Source of the DNA: Candidatus Nanopelagicales bacterium
GTDB lineage: Bacteria; Actinomycetota; Actinomycetes; S36-B12; GCA-2699445
Direction: 5' to 3'
Assembly: GCA_030700225.1 (NCBI GenBank)
Contig: JAUYJT010000017.1
Span: forward strand, 1-64,000
DNA length: 64,000 bases
The position numbers and the translations under genes were made by a program. The notes under the pieces are model-generated. The model was given only the letters and a program-made list of their open reading frames with translations, did no database searches and was not told the DNA's origin. Positions 1 through 9,392 of the stretch are shown here, piece by piece (position 1 is the stretch's first letter; each line of letters starts with the position of its first letter).

Positions 1-303
1 GGGTGTGTGATCCCGGGTTGTGATGTGGGTCCTGAACACACCCAGCCGCATCACGTCACCGCGTGGTCCCTGGGAGGCGCGACCGACCTGGACTCGTTGG
101 CCAGCGTTTGCTGGCCGCATCACCGTCAACTCGACCTCGGCCGATGGGAACTGACCCGCGACACCGATCCAGGCCAACCCGAGGCGGGCCAACCCGAGGC
201 GGGCCAACCCGGGGTCGGGGAACCCCCCGCAGGCGATCCATCCCAGCCGTGGTGGACCGTCACCCCGACACCGCGACACCGATGGCGAAGACCCCCGCCC
301 TAA
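1..303 (+). CDS. HNH endonuclease domain protein, C-terminal part (5' end outside window)
   Basis: The frame is open to the left edge, so only the C-terminal hundred or so residues are visible. They contain an HNH nuclease core: a CxxxGC pair at the start, then QPHHVTAW, GGATDLDSL, and CWPHHRQL, which give the His/Asn/His-like catalytic region and a likely zinc-binding set of cysteines. This arrangement is typical of the C-terminus of actinobacterial DUF222/HNH proteins, which exist in many copies per genome and whose role is poorly known. After the domain comes a Pro/Gly-rich tail containing a tandem pentapeptide GQPEA, GQPEA, GQPGV. The stop codon overlaps the bioY stop on the other strand by a few bases. 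The missing upstream part prevents assignment to a full family. Confidence 0.75.
   Translation, partial: GCVIPGCDVGPEHTQPHHVTAWSLGGATDLDSLASVCWPHHRQLDLGRWELTRDTDPGQPEAGQPEAGQPGVGEPPAGDPSQPWWTVTPTPRHRWRRPPP
172..216 (+). repeat. 15-bp tandem repeat in the HNH gene tail
   Basis: Three head-to-tail copies of a 15-bp unit (ggccaacccgaggcg) are seen, the first two identical and the third diverged. The unit is a multiple of three and encodes the pentapeptide GQPEA in frame. It is a coding minisatellite that would expand or contract without shifting the frame. Confidence 0.8.
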
Positions 304-1067
304 GCGGAGGTCGTGGCGGCCTGGTCTTCAGCCGTGTCCCGTGCTGTCTCGTGCGATGTGGTCAGGTCCAGCACAGCGTCGGCGTCCGTGGCGTCAGCGT
401 CGCCGGAGATGTCCACGTCGCCGGCGATATCCACGTCGAAGACGTCTTCGTGATCAGAGCGGCTGGCGTCGGCGGCGTTGGGGTTGTAGGGCAGGGCCCG
501 ACCGCTCCGGACCAGCCAGCTCCACACCAACGGGAACAGCACAGCAGCGACGGCGATCTTGATTCCGTCACCAAGGAGGAACGGAGACATGCCCAGAGCG
601 ATCGCGTTGTCGATTGACGTGTGAATCGCCATTGCTAGCCCTGCCACCCCAAAGATGTAGATCGCGATGCTTCCGAGCACCATGCACAGTGCGGTGTCCA
701 GGGCGGTCCGGGTCCAGTTCCGTTCAGCGAGGAACCCGACGAGCCCGGCCGCGACTACGAATCCGATCAGGTAGCCGCCGGACACACTGGAGTAGCCGGA
801 TGCGCCATCAGCGAACCACGGCACACCGGCGATCCCCGCGACCACGTACACAAGCATTGATATCGTCCCGCGGATGCACCCAAGCGACGCGCCGACCAGA
901 AGTACGGCCAAGGTCTGGCCCGACATCGGGGCTGGCGTGTCGCCCATTGGAAGCACGAATTGAGCGGCGAGGCCAACGAAGCTCGCGCCGAGCGCCACCA
1001 GCAGGGCGCTGCGAATCAAGCTTCGGGGAAGGACGTCGGCTAGAACTCGGGGGGCCGGAGCTGCCAT
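300..1067 (-). CDS. bioY: BioY biotin transporter substrate-binding subunit with acidic C-terminal tail
   Basis: This is an integral membrane S-component that captures biotin, normally working with an ECF ATPase/T-protein module (none is encoded nearby). The BioY core is visible: several hydrophobic helices, the SGQTLAVLLVGASLG segment, and GYLIGFVVAAGLVGFLAER, which resembles the BioY biotin-binding region. I chose ATG at 1067 because GGAG lies six bases before it; an ATG at 1112 is also possible. After the last helix the protein has an unusual tail of about 60 residues rich in Asp, with a repeated DVDIAG/DVDISG hexapeptide. Most BioY proteins end soon after the last helix, so this tail is odd. 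It is convergent with the HNH gene and overlaps its stop. Confidence 0.88.
   Translation of the reverse strand: MAAPAPRVLADVLPRSLIRSALLVALGASFVGLAAQFVLPMGDTPAPMSGQTLAVLLVGASLGCIRGTISMLVYVVAGIAGVPWFADGASGYSSVSGGYLIGFVVAAGLVGFLAERNWTRTALDTALCMVLGSIAIYIFGVAGLAMAIHTSIDNAIALGMSPFLLGDGIKIAVAAVLFPLVWSWLVRSGRALPYNPNAADASRSDHEDVFDVDIAGDVDISGDADATDADAVLDLTTSHETARDTAEDQAATTSA
402..437 (-). repeat. 18-bp tandem repeat encoding DVDI[AS]G in the BioY tail
   Basis: Two adjacent 18-bp units (402-419 and 420-437) differ at two positions and encode DVDISG and DVDIAG within the acidic tail of BioY. The Asp spacing resembles calcium-binding loops, but no family can be assigned. Confidence 0.7.
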
Positions 1068-1378
1068 TTCATCTCCAAACTTGGGAGTCGCGAAGATCTG
1101 CGTTTGAGTCACCCTACGCGGTGATGTCCTTGATCATGCCAAATCGGACCAAATGCGCAACCAGATCGTAACGACACGACGTGTTCGCCCACTGCTCGGC
1201 GGTAATCGGCTAGGGTTTGCAGTGGTCAACTGGCATCGGTGACGGTTCTCGGGATTGAAGAAGTCTCGAACTACCGGGAGCGAGATCGGTGTGGCTGTGA
1301 CAATCGAATACTTGACGAACGCGATAGCGCTGCGGTTGAGGATGCTGGGGAAGGCGACCCTCGACCTAAGGAGGCGCA
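1068..1378. promoter_or_regulatory. Divergent intergenic region between bioY and the DUF3145 gene
   Basis: These 311 bases separate two divergent genes and so must hold both promoters and leaders. A perfect short dyad, ACACG-A-CGTGT, lies at 1174-1184 and is a candidate operator. A strong Shine-Dalgarno sequence, AAGGAGG, precedes the DUF3145 start. I saw no convincing -35/-10 pair and no known riboswitch. Confidence 0.35.
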
Positions 1379-1912
1379 ATGTCGAGTTCGCTAAGTCCGG
1401 TGTACGTCACAGAGGCGCAGGTGCCGGCGCGTGGAGTCATCTACGTGCATTCGTGCCCGCGCGCCCTTGGCCGCCACGTGGAGTGGGCGCTGTCCCAGGT
1501 TCTCGGCGTCGATGTCTTGATGGACTGGACCGGGCAGGCGGTCGCGCCAGGATTCGTTCGCGGTGAGCTGTCATGGCAAGCAAACCCCGGCACAGCAGCA
1601 GAGCTGGTGAGCGCCCTTCGCGGATTCCATGCCCTGCGGTACGAGGTCACCGAGGAACAAACTCCTGGCAGGGAGGGTGAGCGCTTCTCATACACGCCGG
1701 ACCTGGGAGTGTTCCGGGCCACCATAGGCATACACGGGGACGTCGTCATCGCCGAGGATCGCTTGCGGGCCGCGCTCGCTGATGCCGACACCGACAATGA
1801 GATAGGCGAGCGGATCAAGTCGCTGTTGGGTGCGGCGTGGGACGACGAGCTCGAACCCTTCCGGTACGCGGGGGAGGGGACCCCGGTCCGCTGGCTTCAC
1901 AGAGTGGGTTGA
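1379..1912 (+). CDS. DUF3145 family protein
   Basis: This 177-residue soluble protein matches the actinobacterial DUF3145 family along its length, including GVIYVHSCPRALGRHVEWAL near the N-terminus and LSWQANPGTAAELVSALR in the middle. The family is widespread and conserved in Actinobacteria, and no function is established. No membrane segment, signal peptide or catalytic motif is seen. The start is well supported by an AAGGAGG sequence seven bases upstream. Its stop codon is two bases from the stop of the convergent VIT1 gene, leaving no room for a separate terminator. It is probably monocistronic. Confidence 0.85.
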   Translation: MSSSLSPVYVTEAQVPARGVIYVHSCPRALGRHVEWALSQVLGVDVLMDWTGQAVAPGFVRGELSWQANPGTAAELVSALRGFHALRYEVTEEQTPGREGERFSYTPDLGVFRATIGIHGDVVIAEDRLRAALADADTDNEIGERIKSLLGAAWDDELEPFRYAGEGTPVRWLHRVG

Positions 1913-1914
1913 CG

Positions 1915-3069
1915 CTAGCCCAACCCCATTCCTACGAGGCTGCCGACTACGTAGGTGACAGCTGCTGCCGCGCTTCCCACAAGGAGCTGCCTCGCCGCTG
2001 ATTTCGCCATGCCAAGCCCGGACAGTCGACCAACAGCGGATCCGACGATCACCAACGCGATGACCGCGAGGCAAACCGCCGTCAGCAGCGCCGCCGTGCC
2101 GACCAGGAACACATACGGGATGACGGGAACGGCGGCACCCATCGCGAACGCGGCGAAGCTCGACGCAGCGGTGCGTATTGGAGATCCGAGTCCCTCGGGG
2201 TCGAGCCCCAACTCCTCGCGGGCGAGGGTGTCCAGCGCGGTGTCCGGATCGGAGATGATCTTCTCCGACAGTCGCCGAGCGCTCTGGCGGTCCATGCCCT
2301 TCGCCCGGTAGATCAGCTCCAGCTCCAGGCGCTCCTCCTCGGGGCTGTCAGCCAATTCCCGGGACTCGATGTTGATCTCTCGCTGGAACAGATCGACTTG
2401 GCTGGAGACGGAAACGTACTCGCCGGCCGCCATTGAGAAGGCACCTGCCAGCAGCCCGGCCAGCCCCGCGAACAGCACTGTCCCGCTGGCGATGCCTGTT
2501 CCGGCGAAACCCATCACCAGCGCTGTGTTCGATACCAGTCCGTCGCTGACTCCGAAGACAGCAGCCCGCAGAGACCCTGACTTGTCAGTTCTGTGCCAAG
2601 GCTCGGCCTTGTTCAGGTACTGCCTGACGTCCGCAGGCGACATGGCGAAGCTAGCGCCGGAATCCCCGCCGTCTGAGGTTGGCTCCGCCTGCAGGGTTCG
2701 AAGCACGCGCTCGTGCGCTCTCTCATCTTCCACCATTCCCGGCAGAGCATCGGGCTCGTCGTCGTACACTCCTTGGGCTTCGCGTTCGGCCGCCTCGAGA
2801 TCGGGCAGGACCGCGTCGAGGGAGAAGCGGCGTGCAGTGTTGAGCAGATCCTGGTCCGATCGCGGGAGCGAACCGTCGTCTTCGGGGACATCGGCGCCGC
2901 GCTCGGCCAGAAGGTTCATCCAGTGTTCGGCGTGGCGCTCCTCGATACCCGCGAGTTCATTCAGCACCTCACGGCGCTCGCCGCCGGCCAGGTCGGCCAG
3001 TGCGTGGTATAGGCGAGCGGCGCTGCGCTCGGCGGCCAGGTACTGCGAGTAGCGATCAATGTCCCGCAT
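1915..3069 (-). CDS. Ferritin-like/VIT1 (CCC1) family iron or manganese transporter
   Basis: The first 130 or so residues form a rubrerythrin/ferritin-like helical domain with Glu and His residues suited to a metal site ([18 protein letters not shown]). The C-terminal 220 residues form a VIT1/CCC1 membrane domain with the characteristic [34 protein letters not shown] and long C-terminal hydrophobic helices. Plant and yeast VIT1/CCC1 proteins move Fe2+ or Mn2+ across membranes; bacterial fusions with a ferritin-like domain are thought to export or detoxify iron. The reading frame starts inside the 3' end of aceE (14-base overlap), which suggests co-transcription and translational coupling with pyruvate dehydrogenase. 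The metal specificity is inferred. Confidence 0.87.
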   Translation of the reverse strand: MRDIDRYSQYLAAERSAARLYHALADLAGGERREVLNELAGIEERHAEHWMNLLAERGADVPEDDGSLPRSDQDLLNTARRFSLDAVLPDLEAAEREAQGVYDDEPDALPGMVEDERAHERVLRTLQAEPTSDGGDSGASFAMSPADVRQYLNKAEPWHRTDKSGSLRAAVFGVSDGLVSNTALVMGFAGTGIASGTVLFAGLAGLLAGAFSMAAGEYVSVSSQVDLFQREINIESRELADSPEEERLELELIYRAKGMDRQSARRLSEKIISDPDTALDTLAREELGLDPEGLGSPIRTAASSFAAFAMGAAVPVIPYVFLVGTAALLTAVCLAVIALVIVGSAVGRLSGLGMAKSAARQLLVGSAAAAVTYVVGSLVGMGLG

Positions 3070-5758
3070 CGAGTCCGTACCTTTCTATAGCATCCGGCAC
3101 TGCGCCAGGTTCGACTTCGCCATTGGCGGCCAGCTTCACCAGGGTCTGGACAACTATCGATTGTGCGTCCACAAGGAAATGACGGCGCAGCGCGGCCCGC
3201 GTGTCTGAACGTCCCCAGCCATCTGTGCCCAGCGAGGCGAAGTCCTGCGGGACCCACTGGGCGATCTGGTCCTGCACAGCGCGGAGGTAGTCGGACACGG
3301 CAATCACCGGTCCGGGGCGTCCCTGGAGCCGCTGGGTGAGGAATGGCACGCGCACGGGTCCGCGCGGGTTCAACAGGTTGTGACGGTCGGCCGCGAGCGC
3401 TTCTCGGCGCAACTCTGTCCAGGAAGTCACCGACCACACGTCGGAATCCACGTACCACTCGTCGGCCAGGAGACGCTGGGCTTCCAGCGCCCAGGCAAGC
3501 GCGACTCCGCTGGCGAGTAGTTGTGCGCGTGGACCGCCGTCGGCATCGGTGGGGGCTACCAGGTGCATACCCCGCAAGATCCCGTCGACGTCGACGTTAT
3601 CCGGCTCGACTGGTTGTTGCATGGGCTCGTTGTAGACGGTGAGGTAGTAGGAGACGTCCTCTGGGTTCTGGCCGCACATGCGCCTCAGACCGTCGCGGAC
3701 AATGTGCCCGATCTCGTATGCGTAGGCGGGGTCGTACGAGATGACAGCGGGGTTGGTCGAGGCGAGCAGTGGGGAGTGTCCGTCTTGATGTTGCAGGCCT
3801 TCGCCGTTCAACGTCGTCCGCCCCGCAGTCGCGCCGATGATGAACCCGCGCGCCATCTGGTCCATCGCGGCCCAGATCGAATCCGCGGTCCGTTGGAACC
3901 CGAACATGGAATAGCAGATGTACACGGGGATCATCGGCTCGCCATGGGTCGCGTAAGACGTTCCGGCAGCGATGAATGATGCGACAGAGCCGGCCTCGTT
4001 GATCCCTTCATGAAGGATCTGCCCGGACTCGCTCTCCTTATAGGACAGAAGTTGCTCCCGGTCGACCGAGATGTAGGTCTGGCCATGGGGGGAGTAGATC
4101 TTCGCTGACGAGAAGATGGCATCCAGGCCGAAAGTGCGCGCTTCGTCGGGGATGATGGGCACGATCCGTTTCCCGATCCCCGGATCGCGCATCAAATCCT
4201 TGAACAAGCGGACTAGGGCCATCGTCGTGGCGACCCGCTGTTTGCCCGATCCTCGCTTCATCCCAGCGAAAGCGGAATCGGCCGGGGTCGGCAGAGCCGG
4301 GGCGGTCGCGCGGCGGGCGGGAAGACCGCCGCCTAGTTCCTCGCGCCGGGCCAGCATGTAGCGGATGTCTTCATGGTCGGCGCCGGGGTAGTAGTACGGC
4401 GGCAGTGACTGGTCAAGATCAGCGTCGGGGATTGGGATGTCGAGTCGGTCGCGGAACAAGCGCAGATCCGCGATCGTGAGCTTCTTCATCTGGTGGGTGG
4501 CGTTCCGGCTCTCGAAGTTGGGTCCCAGGCGCCAGCCCTTGATGGTCTTGGCCAAGATGACCGTGGGTCGACCGGTTGGCTCGGCGGCCAGCGCGTAGGC
4601 GGCGTAGAGCTTGCGGTAGTCATGTCCGCCGCGTTTGAGTGACCAAATCCGCTCATCCGACCAGTCCTCCACAAGAGCTGCGGCCCTGGGATCCCTGCCG
4701 AAGAAATTCTCGCGTATGAATCCGCCGCTCTCACTTTTGAACGTCTGGAAGTCGCCGTCCGGGGTGTTGTTCATCAATGACACCAGTGCCCCCTCGGTGT
4801 CATTGGCAAGCAACTCATCCCAGTTGCGGCCCCAGACGACTTTGACGACATTCCAGCCCGCGCCCCGGAAGAAGGACTCCAACTCCTGGATGATCTTGCC
4901 GTTGCCCCGTACAGGCCCGTCCAGGCGTTGCAGGTTGCAGTTGATAACGAAGATCAGGTTGTCGAGTTGCTCGCCCGCGGCGACTTGAAGAGCCCCTCGG
5001 GCTTCCGGCTCGTCCATCTCGCCGTCGCCCAGGAAAGCCCACACTCGCTGCTGAGCGGTGTCTTTGATTCCGCGGTGGAGCAAGTACCGGTTGAACCTGG
5101 CTTGGAAAATGGCGTTGAGCGGCCCCAGGCCCATCGACACTGTCGGGAACTGCCAGAAGTCCGGCAACAGCCGCGGATGCGGATAGGACGGCAAGCCACC
5201 GCCCGGGTGTGACAGCTCCTGCCTGAAGCCGTCGAGCTGGGATTCCCGAAGCCGCCCTTCGAGGAAGGCCCGGGCGTAGATTCCTGGGCTGGAATGCCCC
5301 TGGAAGAAGACCTGATCTCCACCGCCTGGATGATCTGGTCCTCGGAAGAAGTGGTTGAACCCGACTTCGTATAAGGCCGCAGACGACGCGTAGGACGATA
5401 TATGTCCGCCGACACTGATTCCGGGCCGCTGTGCCCGGTGCACCATAATCGCCGCGTTCCAGCGCACATAGGCGCGGATGCGCTTCTCAGCTTCCTCATC
5501 ACCTGGGAACTCGGACTCCAACTCAGGCGGAATCGTGTTGATGTAGTCGGTGCTGCGCAGACTTGGCACTCCGACGTGACGCTGAGCCGCGTGTCGGAGC
5601 ATCTGCAATGTGAGCAGCCGCGCGCGCGTGTGGCCTTTCTGATTGATCACCGCGTCATATGAGTCCAGCCACTCCCGTGTTTCCTCCGGGTCCGTGTCCA
5701 CGTACTGGGTGGGCAGCCCCCCTTCCAAGAGAGGCGCGGAGTCCGGCTTCTTGGCCAC
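3056..5758 (-). CDS. aceE: Pyruvate dehydrogenase E1 component, homodimeric type
   Basis: This enzyme decarboxylates pyruvate with thiamine diphosphate and passes the acetyl group to the lipoyl E2 subunit, linking glycolysis to acetyl-CoA. At 900 residues it has the usual length of the single-chain AceE family. The thiamine/Mg motif is clear ([14 protein letters not shown] followed by [14 protein letters not shown]), and family signatures include [34 protein letters not shown] and the C-terminal transketolase-like domain ([20 protein letters not shown]). GGAG lies upstream of the ATG. The E2 and E3 genes are not in the window, as is common in Actinobacteria. The downstream VIT1-type gene overlaps its end. 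Confidence 0.96.
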   Translation of the reverse strand: MAKKPDSAPLLEGGLPTQYVDTDPEETREWLDSYDAVINQKGHTRARLLTLQMLRHAAQRHVGVPSLRSTDYINTIPPELESEFPGDEEAEKRIRAYVRWNAAIMVHRAQRPGISVGGHISSYASSAALYEVGFNHFFRGPDHPGGGDQVFFQGHSSPGIYARAFLEGRLRESQLDGFRQELSHPGGGLPSYPHPRLLPDFWQFPTVSMGLGPLNAIFQARFNRYLLHRGIKDTAQQRVWAFLGDGEMDEPEARGALQVAAGEQLDNLIFVINCNLQRLDGPVRGNGKIIQELESFFRGAGWNVVKVVWGRNWDELLANDTEGALVSLMNNTPDGDFQTFKSESGGFIRENFFGRDPRAAALVEDWSDERIWSLKRGGHDYRKLYAAYALAAEPTGRPTVILAKTIKGWRLGPNFESRNATHQMKKLTIADLRLFRDRLDIPIPDADLDQSLPPYYYPGADHEDIRYMLARREELGGGLPARRATAPALPTPADSAFAGMKRGSGKQRVATTMALVRLFKDLMRDPGIGKRIVPIIPDEARTFGLDAIFSSAKIYSPHGQTYISVDREQLLSYKESESGQILHEGINEAGSVASFIAAGTSYATHGEPMIPVYICYSMFGFQRTADSIWAAMDQMARGFIIGATAGRTTLNGEGLQHQDGHSPLLASTNPAVISYDPAYAYEIGHIVRDGLRRMCGQNPEDVSYYLTVYNEPMQQPVEPDNVDVDGILRGMHLVAPTDADGGPRAQLLASGVALAWALEAQRLLADEWYVDSDVWSVTSWTELRREALAADRHNLLNPRGPVRVPFLTQRLQGRPGPVIAVSDYLRAVQDQIAQWVPQDFASLGTDGWGRSDTRAALRRHFLVDAQSIVVQTLVKLAANGEVEPGAVPDAIERYGLDAGH

Positions 5759-5813
5759 TTCTTCTCCAAGGATTGGCGGGCCATATACGTATCATTGTGC
5801 TCCCAGATCGGTC

Positions 5814-7163
5814 CTATCGCCCACTGGAGATCTGCCGCTGGCCAGTTGACCGCGGATGTCTAGCGTCGATCTGCGCCAACGTGTTCCCCTTGGTTTCGCG
5901 CAGCTTGAGCAGCAGCGGAACGGCGATGACCGAACACGCGACGAGGTAGAAGGAGGGGGCCACCGGAGTGTCGAAGAGGTTGATAGTGGCGGCTGCGATC
6001 AGCGGGGCTGTGCCTCCCAGCACCGCCGAGCCCAGGTTGTAGCCCACCGCCAGGGCCGAGTACCGAGCTGCGGTCGGGAACTGCTCACCGATCGCGGCAA
6101 CGACAGGTCCTGTGTACAGCATCAGCAGCAGTAGCAAACCGCAACCGGCGAGCATGACGGGGATCAGGCTGTCATGAGTGAGCACGATGAACAGCGGGAC
6201 GCTGAGGACTATGAATCCCAGGGCGGCCCATACCAGTGACCGGCGTCTTCCCCAGCGGTCAGATAGGAGCCCGAACAGCGGGGTTGCCACCGCGTACAGT
6301 GCCGTCATCCCGGTGGTCACCCATAGGGCCTCGTCACTCTGCAGTTCGCTGATGGTGTCCAGGATGGTCGGGACGAAGCCCAGCACCACGTAGTACAGGA
6401 TGCCCCCGTAGCCAGCTAGTAGAGCCGCCACGAACACAGGTCCTGGCAAGTGCCTCAGAGCGAACCTGAGCGGCCGTTTCGGAACCTGGCCATGCGCGGC
6501 CTCTTCTTCGAAGGCCGTCGTTTCGGCCATCTTCCTGCGCATCACCAGCGTCCACAGGCCCAGGAGCCCCCCGACGATGTATCCGATCCGCCAGCCGTAG
6601 CTGCTCATGGCGCCGGGATCCAGCCACGTGGTCAGCGCCGAGACCAGTGCTGAGGCGATCAGTATCCCGATGCCGGAGGTGAACACCGCTGTCGCCGCGA
6701 CGAAGCCGCGCCTGGCCGGGGGTGCCTGCTCCACCAGCTGTACTACTGTGCCGCTGTACTCGCCGCCAGCGGAGAATCCCTGCGTCAGTCGCAGCGCGGT
6801 GAACAGGATCGGCGCCCATATGCCGGCGGTCGCGTACGTCGGCAGGAAGGCCGTCATCGCCAGGGGGAAGGTCATGAGCATGATTGACAGCACAAGCGCT
6901 CGCTTGCGGCCCCTTCGGTCGCCAATCCAGCCGTAGAAGGCCCCGCCCGCGATCCGCATGATCGAGCCGGCCGCGAAGACTCCCAGACTGGCCATGGCCG
7001 AGACGATTGGATCGGACGACGGGAAGAACAACGGCGCCATCACTGGAACGAGATACAGGTAAAGGCCGTAGTCGAACCATTCGAGGACTGTCCCGCTGGA
7101 TCCGTACAGGATGCTGTTGCGCGCTCGCTTGCGTTCCGCTGTCGGGACGGTCTTGCCAGGCAT
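5814..7163 (-). CDS. MFS transporter, metabolite:H+ symporter type (copy 1 of tandem pair)
   Basis: This is a twelve-helix major facilitator, most like the metabolite:proton symporter group that includes ProP, ShiA and KgtP. Signatures are EWFDYGLYLYL in helix 1, the loop 2-3 motif GWIGDRRGRKRAL, RLTQGFSAGGEYSGTV in helix 4 and the second-half GLLSDRWGRRRSL. The substrate cannot be told from sequence; organic acids or osmolytes are usual for the group. I chose ATG 7163, which has GGGTGAG just upstream and matches the start of the second copy; 42 further in-frame residues lie upstream but look non-coding. It lies 55 bp upstream of aceE on the same strand. The neighbouring gene at 7320-8660 is its close paralogue. 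Confidence 0.88.
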   Translation of the reverse strand: MPGKTVPTAERKRARNSILYGSSGTVLEWFDYGLYLYLVPVMAPLFFPSSDPIVSAMASLGVFAAGSIMRIAGGAFYGWIGDRRGRKRALVLSIMLMTFPLAMTAFLPTYATAGIWAPILFTALRLTQGFSAGGEYSGTVVQLVEQAPPARRGFVAATAVFTSGIGILIASALVSALTTWLDPGAMSSYGWRIGYIVGGLLGLWTLVMRRKMAETTAFEEEAAHGQVPKRPLRFALRHLPGPVFVAALLAGYGGILYYVVLGFVPTILDTISELQSDEALWVTTGMTALYAVATPLFGLLSDRWGRRRSLVWAALGFIVLSVPLFIVLTHDSLIPVMLAGCGLLLLLMLYTGPVVAAIGEQFPTAARYSALAVGYNLGSAVLGGTAPLIAAATINLFDTPVAPSFYLVACSVIAVPLLLKLRETKGNTLAQIDARHPRSTGQRQISSGR

Positions 7164-7319
7164 GCTCACCCAACGTAGCGGATCGCTTGTGCGCAACGCG
7201 GTAGATGGCTGGCGCGTGGGGGAGTTGACCACGTCCTGCGCGGAACATCCTCTCCGCCAGGCGCCACATTCCGCTGGTTTGATGTTCACCGATAAGGGTC
7301 AGTCCCACCACTCTCCGAG

Positions 7320-8660
7320 TCAGTCGGGACTCACGGCCATGGGCTCTGGCGAGCGATTGGCGTTGATTTCGTCCAACGATTCCCCCTTTGTTTCGCGCAG
7401 CCTCATTAGCAGGGGGACGGCGATGATCGATGTCGCGACCAGATAGAAGGCAGGAGCCACAGGCGTGTTGAAGTAGTGGATCATGGCGGCCGCGATCAGT
7501 GGCGCGGTCCCGCCGAGCGTAGCCGTACCCAGGTTGTAGCCCACGGCGAGTGCCGAGTAGCGAGCGACAGTCGGGAACTGCTCTCCGATCGCGGCTAGTA
7601 GAGGTCCGTTGAGCAGCATGAGCAGCAGTAGCAAACCGCAACCGGCGAGGATGACGGGGATCAGGCTGTCGTGGGTTAACACGATGAACAGCGGGACGCT
7701 AAGGACTATGAATCCGAGGGCGGCCCAGATCATTGACGGGCGTCTTCCCCAGCGATCTGATAGGAGCCCGAACAGCGGGGTTGCCACCGCGTACAGTGCC
7801 GTCATCCCGGTCGTCACCCATAGGGCCTCGTCACTTTGCAGCTCGCTGAAGGAGTCGAGGATGGTCGGGACGAAGCCCAGGACCACGTAGTACAGGATGC
7901 CGGCGTAGCCAGCTAGTAGAGCCGCCACGAAAACCGGTCCTGGCAAGTACTTCAGAGCGAACCTGAGCGGCCGTTTCGGAACCTGGCCATGCGCTACCTC
8001 TTCTTCGAAGGCCGTCGTTTCGGCCATCTTCCTTCGCATCACAAGCGCCCAAAGGCCCAGAAGCCCCCCGATGAGGTATCCGATCCGCCAGCCGTAGCTG
8101 CTCATGGCGCCGGGATCCAGCCACGTGGTCAGCGCCGAGACCAGTGCTGAGGCGATCAGGATCCCGATGCCGGATGTGAACACCGCGGTAGCGGCCACGA
8201 AGCCGCGCCTGGCCGGGGGTGCCTGCTCCACCAGCTGTACTACTGTGCCGCTGTACTCGCCGCCAGCGGAGAATCCCTGAGCCAGTCGCAGCGTGGTGAA
8301 CAGGATCGGTGCCCATATGCCGACGGTCGCGTATGTCGGCAGGAAGGCCGTCATCGCCAAGGGGAAGGTCATGAGGATGATTGACAGCACAAGCGCTCGC
8401 TTGCGGCCCTGGCGGTCGCCAATCCAGCCGTAGAAGGCCCCGCCCGCGATCCGCATGATCGAGCCGGCCGCGAAGACTCCGAGGGTGGCCATGGCCGAGG
8501 TGACGGGATCGGACGTAGGGAAGAACAGCGGGGCCATGACTGGGACGAGATACAGGTACAGGCCATAGTCGAACCATTCGACAATCGTTCCGGCTGATCC
8601 GTACAGGATGCTGTTGCGCGCTCGCTTGCGTTCCGCTGTCGGAATGATCTTCACAGGCAT
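7320..8660 (-). CDS. MFS transporter, metabolite:H+ symporter type (copy 2 of tandem pair)
   Basis: This paralogue of the preceding transporter has about nine identical residues in ten and the same twelve-helix layout. Differences cluster in helix 1 (EWFDYG is kept, flanking residues change), the loop after helix 5, helix 10 (LLNGPLLAAIGEQ here, LYTGPVVAAIGEQ in copy 1) and the cytoplasmic C-terminus. Nucleotide similarity continues upstream of the ATG (the sequence encoding SDPLRWVS is shared), so the duplication included the ribosome binding region. The ATG at 8660 is preceded by GGGTGAG. The gene is transcribed toward copy 1 with a 156-base gap. The concentrated differences could mean a shift in substrate, but this is inference. 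Confidence 0.88.
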   Translation of the reverse strand: MPVKIIPTAERKRARNSILYGSAGTIVEWFDYGLYLYLVPVMAPLFFPTSDPVTSAMATLGVFAAGSIMRIAGGAFYGWIGDRQGRKRALVLSIILMTFPLAMTAFLPTYATVGIWAPILFTTLRLAQGFSAGGEYSGTVVQLVEQAPPARRGFVAATAVFTSGIGILIASALVSALTTWLDPGAMSSYGWRIGYLIGGLLGLWALVMRRKMAETTAFEEEVAHGQVPKRPLRFALKYLPGPVFVAALLAGYAGILYYVVLGFVPTILDSFSELQSDEALWVTTGMTALYAVATPLFGLLSDRWGRRPSMIWAALGFIVLSVPLFIVLTHDSLIPVILAGCGLLLLLMLLNGPLLAAIGEQFPTVARYSALAVGYNLGTATLGGTAPLIAAAMIHYFNTPVAPAFYLVATSIIAVPLLMRLRETKGESLDEINANRSPEPMAVSPD

Positions 8661-8835
8661 GCTCACCCAACGTAGCGGATCGCTGGATGGGATGTGTCGA
8701 ACATCTCCGCTGGCCGTGGCGAGGGAGTAAGTCCCCAGATCCCGCAAGGGGGTTGCGGACTGCCGCCCTGATCGGATGGACTACGGCCATGCAACCAAGC
8801 GGCGCGGTGTTCGCGCTGGCCCGGTGGGGGATCTC

Positions 8836-9231
8836 GTGAGCGAGTCTGGCACTCGTACGCCGCTCGGCGTCCAACCTGGATCAGTCGTGCAGATCGTCGG
8901 ATGGGACGACGATTGCGACAAGGGAGTTCGCACAGCGGTGGAGGCGGCTGGCGGGGGTCCCGTAGTCGGCGAGGACTTCGAAGGCGTCGTTGACGAAGTG
9001 TTGCTGTGGTGGCGTGATGATGACGGTGACATCGTGGACGGCCTGCTCGACTCGATGGGGATGCTAGGTGAGGGCGGCTCGGTGTGGCTGCTGACTCCAA
9101 AGCCGGGGCGCAGCGGTCACGTGGAAGCTGAGGAGATCGCGGACGCTGCCCCAACGGCCGGACTGCGGCCGACAGCCAGCATCAGCGTTTCCGATGACTG
9201 GCATGGCACTCGCCTTGTGCCGCGTCACTGA
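8836..9231 (+). CDS. DUF3052 family protein
   Basis: This 131-residue protein matches the actinobacterial DUF3052 family: PLGVQPGSVVQIVGWDDDCD at the start, LLWWRDDDGDIVDGLLD in the middle and GGSVWLLTPKPGRSGHVE before the end. The last part, NISVSDDW-like (SISVSDDWHGTRLV), is also typical. The family is small, conserved in Actinobacteria and of unknown role; no catalytic residues are evident. I placed the start at GTG 8836 because GGTGGGGGA precedes it and the family alignment begins there; an upstream ATG at 8776 is in frame. It is divergent from MFS copy 2 and lies just before a tRNA gene. Confidence 0.85.
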   Translation: MSESGTRTPLGVQPGSVVQIVGWDDDCDKGVRTAVEAAGGGPVVGEDFEGVVDEVLLWWRDDDGDIVDGLLDSMGMLGEGGSVWLLTPKPGRSGHVEAEEIADAAPTAGLRPTASISVSDDWHGTRLVPRH

Positions 9232-9253
9232 CCCGGAATGTAGCCTTCGGGCG

Positions 9254-9330
9254 GGGCGCATAGCTCAGTTGGTTAGAGCACCTGCCTTACAAGCAGGGGG
9301 TCAGGGGTTCGAGTCCCTTTGCGCCCACCA
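9254..9330 (+). tRNA. tRNA-Val (anticodon TAC)
   Basis: A full cloverleaf can be folded. The acceptor stem is GGGCGCA with TGCGCCC, the D arm contains TAGCTCAGTTGGTTAGAGCA, the anticodon stem CCTGC/GCAGG encloses the loop CTTACAA, and the T arm has GGTTCGAGTCC. The anticodon TAC reads GTA (and other GTN by wobble) as valine. The discriminator is A and the terminal CCA is encoded. No adjacent tRNA is seen. Confidence 0.96.
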
Positions 9331-9392
9331 GGCGGACTGGACTCCGTCGCAGGTAGATTCGGCGGACAACGACGACCCGGAAGTGGGGCAGG

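Noticed and set aside
172-216. Short repeats in the HNH tail as a CRISPR-like array
   Set aside because: Only three contiguous 15-bp units with no spacers, in frame within a coding region.
1-303. HNH gene as part of a mobile intron or phage
   Set aside because: No integrase, intron, or inverted repeat is seen; the sequence fits the common chromosomal actinobacterial HNH family and is cut by the window edge.
1255-1566. Plus-strand frame upstream of and overlapping DUF3145
   Set aside because: Arg-rich alternate frame of the DUF3145 gene without homology or start signal.
6334-7641. Long minus-strand frames in the shadow of both MFS genes
   Set aside because: They are alternate-frame shadows, rich in Arg and His, duplicated only because the transporters are duplicated.
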